A DNA stretch of 64,000 bases, taken from NCBI GenBank assembly GCA_003313425.1, contig NHZP01000060.1, positions 62,001-126,000 of the forward strand, in the 5' to 3' direction. A model generated the notes under the pieces. It had not been told where the DNA came from, did not search any database, and saw nothing but the letters and a program-made list of their open reading frames with translations. Below are positions 58,219 through 64,000 of this stretch, piece after piece. The position numbers were made by a program, and so were the translations under genes. The DNA comes from Pseudopyrenochaeta lycopersici. Its lineage: Eukaryota > Ascomycota > Dothideomycetes > Pleosporales > Pseudopyrenochaetaceae. Each line of letters begins with the position of its first letter. Within the stretch, counting starts at the first letter, position 1.

Positions 58219-60756
58219 ATGGCGCACCGCGATACGGCGCCGTACGCGGCGCAGGATCCAAAGGAGATGGCGGCCCTGGTGCACGCGCTGGAAGGCCACA
58301 AGGGCAAAAAGGGCCGGGGCGGCTTCTCGGTCAAGAAGCACACCTTCACGCTGGCCAATGGGCGGACGGTGGACTCGTGGAAGATGAACGACTGGGACTA
58401 CAAGAAGGCCAACCTGCCCACGTACGCGCGGGGGCTCTTCACCTACCAGACGCTGGACGGCAGGGTCGAGATTGCCGTGAGGGGCTACGACAAGTTCTTC
58501 AACCACGGCGAGGTCAGGAAGACGGAGTGGCCCAACGTCGAGCTCAACACGCGCGGGCCGTACGAGCTGAGCGTCAAGGAGAATGGCTGCATCATCTTCA
58601 TCTCCGGCCTGGACGACGGCACGCTGCTGGTCTGCAGCAAGCACTCGACGGGCGCCCGAGGCGACGTGGAGCTCAGCCATGCCTGCGCCGGCGAGAAGTG
58701 GGCGGAGCGGCACCTGGCGAGCGTGGGCAAGAGCAAGACGGATCTCGCCCGCACCCTGCATGCCATGAACGCGACCCTCGTCGCCGAGCTCTGCGACGAC
58801 GACTTTGAGGAGCACGTGCTGGCATACACGGCCGACCAGGCCGGCCTGTACGTCCACGGCCTGAACCTCAACCTGCCGGACTTTGCCACCTACCCGGGCC
58901 ACCTGGTCGACAAGTTTGCCGACGAATGGGGCATGAAGAAGGTCACGTACGTCATGGAGCACGACATCACCAACGTCAAGGCCTTCCTGGACAAGGTCGC
59001 CGAGACGGGCAACTACCAGGGCCGCGACACCGAGGGCTTCGTCATCCGCTGCCAGGCACGCGACGCCGACGGCGGGCCCTACGTCGACTGGTTCTTCAAG
59101 TACAAGTTCGAGGAGCCCTATCTCATGTACCGCCAGTGGCGCGAATGCACAAAGGCCCTGATTGGAGGCAAGCCCCCTCGGTACAAGAAGCACCAGGCCA
59201 TCACCAAGGAGTACCTCGACTTTGCCCGCGCCAAATTTGTCCAGAACCCGGGGCTCGCAAAGGCATACAACCTGAACCATGGCATCATCAAGCTACGCGA
59301 CGACTTCCTGCAGTTCCGTGGCACCACCGGCGCAGACATCATCCGCCAGGAGCTGGCCAACGGCGCCGTGGAGAGCAAGAACGCCGACCGCAGCATCGTC
59401 CTCGTTCCCATCGCCACCATTGGCTGCGGCAAGACGACCATTGCCCTCGCCCTGGTCAAGCTCTTCGGATGGGGCCACTACCAGAACGACAACGTCAAAG
59501 CGAAGAAGGGCAGGGGCCAGATCTTTGCCGACACCATATCCTCGTTACTCGTCACAAATCCCGTCGTCATCGCAGACCGAAATAACCACCAAAAGCGTGA
59601 GCGAGACCAGATCATCACCGACATCTCACGGAGTGTGCCAGATGCTCGATTCGTTGCTCTACACTACGTCCACGACCGATCCAACTACGACAACATTCGC
59701 AATGCAACCCGGAAACGCGTTCTCGACCGCGGGGACAATCACCAGACCATTCAGGCAGGCTCCAAAGGCTCCAGCGAGATCATCGAGATCATGGAAGGCT
59801 TCATGCATCGCTTCCAACCCATTGACCCTTCCGAGCTTCCCGACGAGCTCTTCGATCTAGTCATCAACATCGATCCCACTGTCGAGTCGCGCGACAACCT
59901 CGAGGTCATCATTGGGAAATTGTTCGAGACATATCCTGCACTGTTCAGGGGCAAAGACATGCCGACCGACACCGACATGGACGCTGCTATTGAATGGGCT
60001 ATGAACGACTACAAGCCGGATTTCAAGATGGACGTGTCCCGCGGGGGTGGCAACGGTAATAAGGGTACGCAGAATTTCAACAATGCTCAGATCCTCCAGA
60101 ACATGCAACGAAGCGAGGGCCAGAATGGCCGGAAACAGTCTCAGCAAGAGCCAAAGCCCAAGAAGGCGCCACGGATGGAGTACTTTTCCATCCGTCTCAA
60201 CACTACACGCGTCAGCTCGATTCTCGATGCCTTGTTCAATGACAAGGACGCCGCCACCGCTCGCTTCTATAATCAGCTAAAGCAGACACGGCGCATCCAA
60301 AATGAGTTCCACGTTACCCTCATGCATCGTGCTTCCGCGCCGCAGAACCAAGCATACTGGGACAAGCTTACGAAGCTACATGAGGCCTCCCAGAAAGCCA
60401 CGTTGAACACTGGCTCCTGGGAGCCGGAGCTTGGCAAATGCAATGTGCAAATGGAGCGTTTGATCTGGGACGATCGTATCATGTGCTTCGTCGTGCGTCT
60501 GAATGGTTCGGGCAGCCTACAAATCGACAGCGAGGCGGGCACCACGACCGAGGAGTTGGTGTTCGAAACCGTGAACCCTGTTGCGCATGTCACCGTTGGG
60601 ACGGCAAACCAGCAGATTAAGCCCATGGAGAGCAATGCGTTGCTGCAGCGCTGGCTTACTGAAGGCTCGGGCGTCGAGACTGGTATTGGCGAACTCAGTG
60701 TGAAGGGCAACGTGGTGCTGGACGGGAGTGTGAGAGGTGTTTTGGGAAGATTGTAG
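58219..60756 (+). CDS. TRL1: Fungal tRNA ligase Trl1 (845 aa)
   Basis: A single-exon gene. The ATG at 58,219 (MAHRDTAPYAAQDPKEM) is chosen over one 56 codons upstream because similarity to the ligase family begins only after it. The N-terminal adenylyltransferase has the nucleotidyl Lys120 in SVKENGCIIFIS. The central polynucleotide kinase has a P-loop GCGKTT (residues 402-407) in PIATIGCGKTTIALALVKLFG. The C-terminal cyclic phosphodiesterase has its two HxT motifs, H698-V-T700 (FHVTLMH) and H790-V-T792 (AHVTVGT). All three activities needed to heal and seal tRNA halves after intron removal, and HAC1 mRNA in the unfolded-protein response, are present. The first ~1.3 kb is strongly GC-rich at third positions and the end less so. 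Confidence 0.95.
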   Translation: MAHRDTAPYAAQDPKEMAALVHALEGHKGKKGRGGFSVKKHTFTLANGRTVDSWKMNDWDYKKANLPTYARGLFTYQTLDGRVEIAVRGYDKFFNHGEVRKTEWPNVELNTRGPYELSVKENGCIIFISGLDDGTLLVCSKHSTGARGDVELSHACAGEKWAERHLASVGKSKTDLARTLHAMNATLVAELCDDDFEEHVLAYTADQAGLYVHGLNLNLPDFATYPGHLVDKFADEWGMKKVTYVMEHDITNVKAFLDKVAETGNYQGRDTEGFVIRCQARDADGGPYVDWFFKYKFEEPYLMYRQWRECTKALIGGKPPRYKKHQAITKEYLDFARAKFVQNPGLAKAYNLNHGIIKLRDDFLQFRGTTGADIIRQELANGAVESKNADRSIVLVPIATIGCGKTTIALALVKLFGWGHYQNDNVKAKKGRGQIFADTISSLLVTNPVVIADRNNHQKRERDQIITDISRSVPDARFVALHYVHDRSNYDNIRNATRKRVLDRGDNHQTIQAGSKGSSEIIEIMEGFMHRFQPIDPSELPDELFDLVINIDPTVESRDNLEVIIGKLFETYPALFRGKDMPTDTDMDAAIEWAMNDYKPDFKMDVSRGGGNGNKGTQNFNNAQILQNMQRSEGQNGRKQSQQEPKPKKAPRMEYFSIRLNTTRVSSILDALFNDKDAATARFYNQLKQTRRIQNEFHVTLMHRASAPQNQAYWDKLTKLHEASQKATLNTGSWEPELGKCNVQMERLIWDDRIMCFVVRLNGSGSLQIDSEAGTTTEELVFETVNPVAHVTVGTANQQIKPMESNALLQRWLTEGSGVETGIGELSVKGNVVLDGSVRGVLGRL

Positions 60757-60842
60757 GCACGACTCCTCGTGCTAATCCAAAGGGCCAAAAAGAAACGAGT
60801 CCTCTACGAACGACTCCCCTCCAACCATGTTCTCCATTGTCG

Positions 60843-61010
60843 TGCATTAGGGTGGAGTTTATAGCTAGATGGGGTGAACGATGGTGCATTAGGGTGGAGT
60901 TTATAGCTGGATGGGGTGAACGATGGTGCATTAGGGTGGAGTTTATAGCTGGATGGGGTGAACGATGGTGCATTATGGTGGAGTTCATAGCTGGATGGGG
61001 TGAGCGATGG
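60843..61010. repeat. 42-bp minisatellite, four copies
   Basis: Four tandem copies of a 42-bp unit (TGCATTAGGGTGGAGTTTAT...), the last with several changes, lie between TRL1 and the SDR gene, about 90 bp after the TRL1 stop. Since 42 is a multiple of 3 the array is open on both strands, giving apparent repeat peptides that are probably not expressed. Confidence 0.93.
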
Positions 61011-61153
61011 TGTGCATTTATGGCGTTAGGGGATAGCATTTTGGTTGCAATGGCATTTATGAACAATCTCAAAAGCAGGCACAAGAGTTTGGCATATTCT
61101 TGGCGTATATTGTCTTTGTAGTACACTGGAATATATGCCCGCACTGTAATGGC

Positions 61154-62281
61154 TTAATAGGTCGCAGGGAATACGCCCATCCGCCCACCATCAGTGATTT
61201 GCGCTGTGCCGTTGACATAGGCACCTCCCTTTCCAGTCAAGAACAGTGTCAAACCCGCAATGTCATTGACGCTGCCCATTCGCCCCTGGGGCACTTGAGA
61301 GGTACCGTATCTCGGATCAATAGCAGCAGTCATTTCACTCGGATAGGGGCCCGGGCAGACAATGTTACTTCGGATGCCCCACTCGGACAAAAAACTACTC
61401 ATGATCTTGCCTAGATGCGCCGCTGCAGCTTTGCTTGCATTATAGGCAAGGCCGGCAGAAACCCATCGCATGAACGAAGCCACGCTGGCAACGGTGATGA
61501 TGTGGGCCATGCGGTCGTCATCTGCATCAGCGCCTATGGCTTCGAGCTTCGACTTGTCGTGTGCACGAGGATTGCCGGCGCCAGTGACTCTGCCGGGTGC
61601 CCAGCCACGGCGTGTGTTTGCAGCTTGCAGCAAAGGCAGGAAGATGGCAGATACGCCGATAACAGACTGTGTGTTAATGGCCATGGTGCTTGTCCACTCA
61701 TCCCATCCTGTGACCATGGCGTCGCGCAGCTGCTCGATTGACTCGGCCTTGTGAATTGGCTGCCCGCTCTTGGGTCCAAGTACGCCGGCATTGTTGATCA
61801 AGACGTCTACATATCCCGTCTCCTTCTCAATCTGAGAGGCGGCCGCTTTGACGGACTCCAGGTTGGTGACGTCAGCGGCGATAGCGGTAAGGATGGGGGC
61901 GGCCGTTTTGGGTGCTGATGGAGACGACTCGAGCGTCTTGATGGCCTCTTGGAGGACGTTTAGGCGGCGGCCGATGATGTAGATTTTCGCAGCGCCATTC
62001 TGTCAAGACAGCCAAGTCAGTGCATGTCTCACATGCAGAATTTACACGTAGATTTCTGACCTGGTAAAGCGCCGAGGCAATGGCGAGACCGATGCCTAGG
62101 AATAAAAGTGAGTTTGTGTCAGACGGCAGAAGGTGCAAGGCGTCAGAATGAAGGCGCGTGGGGCATGGCGGGGTAGCTTGCTGAGGTGCGCCAACATACC
62201 ACTGCCACCTCCGGTGATGACCACGACCAGGCCTTTAGCGGAGAAGAGATGTGCAGGATTTAAAGGCGACAGTACATCCAT
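61154..62281 (-). CDS. Short-chain dehydrogenase/reductase (320 aa, three exons)
   Basis: Exons 62281-62200, 62095-62061 and 61999-61154 join to 963 nt in frame across GT-AG introns of 104 and 61 bp. The Rossmann fold cofactor loop is TGGGSGIG (residues 23-30), split by the first intron. IIGRRLN after it suggests NADP(H) preference. Further classical SDR motifs are DVTNLES, NNAGVLGPKSG, the catalytic Ser region VASVASF and YNASK with the catalytic Tyr and Lys, followed by CPGPYPSEM. The product ends in GAYVNGTAQITDGG. The substrate cannot be read from the sequence; related fungal proteins are annotated as 3-oxoacyl-ACP reductase or RhlG-like. It converges with TRL1 and lies head-to-tail behind the WD40 gene. 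Confidence 0.9.
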
Positions 62282-62539
62282 TGTGATGGTGTTGGTAGTG
62301 GTGGTGGTGAAGATGTGACGGGAAGACTTGGGTTTAGAAAAATACTCTGCGGCGCGGGAGCGGTCGCGGTAACGGATGAAAAGTGCACATCGGTGCTTCA
62401 CTATGCCGAAGCCGCACATTGGAAAGTGCGTCACGGGCGGGACGGCGCGGCGGAAGACTGGGAAGAACCAGGACACGAGGAAGAAAAGGGTCAATGGGTA
62501 GATATGGAATACAAAGGACACAAGGGCTGGTGTGACTGC

Positions 62540-63579
62540 TCAACTGATGCCTCCCACAATCTTCAGCCCCTGGTTGTCGGCTGAGTAGGCCAAGATATAT
62601 CGACACGGATGCCATGCGACGTGGGCTGCCGGTGTGGGCACGTCTATCGTGTGCACAATGTCGCCCGTCTCGACATGGGCGATGCGGATCTTCTTCTCTT
62701 CCTTCTCGTCTGAGCCGGCGGTGACGTAGCTCCCGTCAAAGGAGAAGTCTACCGTCTTGACGAGGCCTGGGGTGAGCTCGAGGGTGCGCACGCAGATCCA
62801 TTCCTGCGTGTCCCACAGCGAGACCAGGGCGTCGCCGCCGCCGGCTGCCAGGAACTCGCCGCTGGGCGACAGGGAGATGGCATAGCAGGCAGAGGTGTGG
62901 GCGTTGAGCGTGAGCGCGCTGTCCAGCGACGGATACTGCAGGATCCTCACGCAGCCGTCGCCGCCCGTGACGAAGAGGTGGGTGCCGGACCAGTCGAAGA
63001 CGCACTGGTTGGTCTGCATGGGCTGGCGGTGCTCGGAGAGGACGCGGGCGGCGGTGCGGTCAATCGACACCAAGACGTTGTCCTAGCCATCAGTCAGCGC
63101 AGGGCAGCAGCGCCGCAGGGCAGGCGGCCGACCTTTCTGCCCGCCACGACCTCGCTGCCGTCGGGGGCCCAGGCCAGCGTGAAGGGCTGCTCGCCCACCT
63201 TGACCTCGCCCACGCTGGCCTTGGACCGGATGTCCCAGAACCTGACCATGCCGTCGGTGCTGCAGCTCGCCAGCTCATTCTCGTTGATTGGGTGGAAGGA
63301 CACGCGCTCGAGCGACGTGAGCGCGGTTGCGCCGGGCGTGCGCAGCTCCGTCGAGTTCTTGACGTTGGTCTTCTCCGGGTTCCAGATGCGCAGCGTCCTG
63401 TCGGCGGCGCCCGTCGCGATGAAGGTGCCCGAGGCATTCCACGAGAGCGTGCGGATGTAGTGCGACGACGACACCGCCCCGGGTCGCACACTGTCCACAT
63501 ACACTGCTGTTTTGAGCTTCAAAAACGCGGGCGAAAACACCGGTTTCGCCAAAGGGCGGGCGCGAGTGGGCGGCGCCAT
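62540..63579 (-). CDS. WD40-repeat protein, THO complex subunit 3 (Tex1/THOC3)-like (329 aa)
   Basis: Two exons (63579-63133 and 63082-62540) join to 990 nt across a 50-bp intron with donor GTCGGC, branch-like CTGAC and acceptor TAG. The start MAPPTRARPLAKPVF is chosen because the longer frame upstream is not conserved-looking. WD repeats are recognisable as IRTLSWNASGTFIATGAADRT then LRIWNP, VSFHPINENELASCSTDG then VRFWDI, FDWSGTHLFVTGGDG, ISLSPSGEFLAAGGGDALVSLWD and VDFSFDGSYVTAGSDE. Order and spacing match THOC3, which links transcription to mRNA export in TREX. Other WD40 families are possible. Its stop lies 258 bp from the start codon of the SDR gene on the same strand. Confidence 0.8.
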
Positions 63580-64000
63580 GGTCGAGCCTCGAACCGGCGC
63601 ACTTTGTCGTCTGCAAGTGAGTCGTCGTTGTCTGCTGTGCAAGAACGGGGCCGTGCACCCACCCGCCGTCACAAGCACAGACATGTCACCTTAGCCAGTA
63701 AGCGTAATTAATCACTTCACTATCATTTTGCTTCCTAGGCCGTCTACTGCTTCTTGCTCTCAGCACCCTCCTTCTGCATACCCTCACAACCCACAAGCCC
63801 GCCTGCCTTCTCCTCCACGCTGCCGAATCCCTTGCTTGCATCTCGCTGCTCAGATGCAGACTTCATTGCGTCCACCGCCTGCGCTTTGTCTTGCACGCCT
63901 GACGCTTTCCATGCTTGGTTGCCTGTGACATTGCCAACAGCTTCCTATGGCCATGTAAGCCAAACAGCAGAAACACTGAATCAAGCCATGTCTATGCTTA
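63580..64000. other. Window edge, promoter of the WD40 gene
   Basis: About 420 bp with no recognised gene. C-rich and Ser/Pro-type frames are open by composition. A gene could begin to the right of the window. Confidence 0.4.

Noticed and set aside
60695..61144. Repetitive minus-strand protein (HHRSPHPA repeats)
   Set aside because: Generated by the 42-bp minisatellite, and overlaps the end of TRL1.
28597..63579. Biosynthetic gene cluster around the P450 and SDR genes
   Set aside because: No backbone synthase, transporter or pathway-specific regulator is nearby, and the interleaved genes are housekeeping.

Overview
The window looks like nuclear DNA of a filamentous ascomycete (Pezizomycotina, probably Dothideomycetes). 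Genes have short GT-AG introns with CTAAC/CTGAC-type branch sites, and the gene set is typical of such fungi: a CYP505 P450-reductase fusion, a CFEM protein, NPR3, a fungal Trl1 tRNA ligase and a GH78 rhamnosidase. The left 28.5 kb carries the mark of repeat-induced point mutation (RIP), that is C-to-T and G-to-A transitions that turn Gln and Trp codons into stops. The genus is inference.

Positions 1-28,493 form an AT-rich, gene-poor compartment of nested transposons, resolved here by target-site duplications (TSDs). It holds: the 3' end of an LTR element (1-2047); a piece of a hAT-like element (about 2052-2775); an LTR-like unit X (3250-8611) split by a complete hAT transposon (3358-8353, TSD CCATGCAC); a complete RIP-killed Ty3/Gypsy chromovirus (9013-15970, TSD ATTAT); a degenerate gag-like region (about 15,976-18,640); a second, inverted copy of X (18,642-19,637) split by a solo LTR Y (18,961-19,595); another solo LTR (20,068-20,302, TSD GATAC); and a second complete Gypsy chromovirus on the minus strand (20,490-28,488, TSD GCTCG). 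The hAT element is the unusual item. It keeps an open 860-codon transposase and a divergent second gene that reads through as three exons, although its sequence seems almost free of the CpA/TpG dinucleotides that RIP attacks.

The boundary is abrupt. From 28,494 onward the DNA is ordinary gene space: a secreted GH78 alpha-L-rhamnosidase (-), a seven-exon CYP505 fatty-acid hydroxylase (-), a GPI-anchored CFEM protein (-), NPR3 (-) diverging from a four-exon COX19 gene (+), a long-loop bHLH factor (-), five-exon SFT2 (+), nine-exon homogentisate dioxygenase hmgA (+), tRNA ligase TRL1 (+), a short-chain dehydrogenase (-) and a THOC3/Tex1-like WD40 protein (-). These are mostly unrelated housekeeping or metabolic genes; I see no biosynthetic cluster. 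Gaps of about 3 kb at 42.7-46.0, 47.7-50.7 and 52.4-55.7 kb hold no gene I can support.
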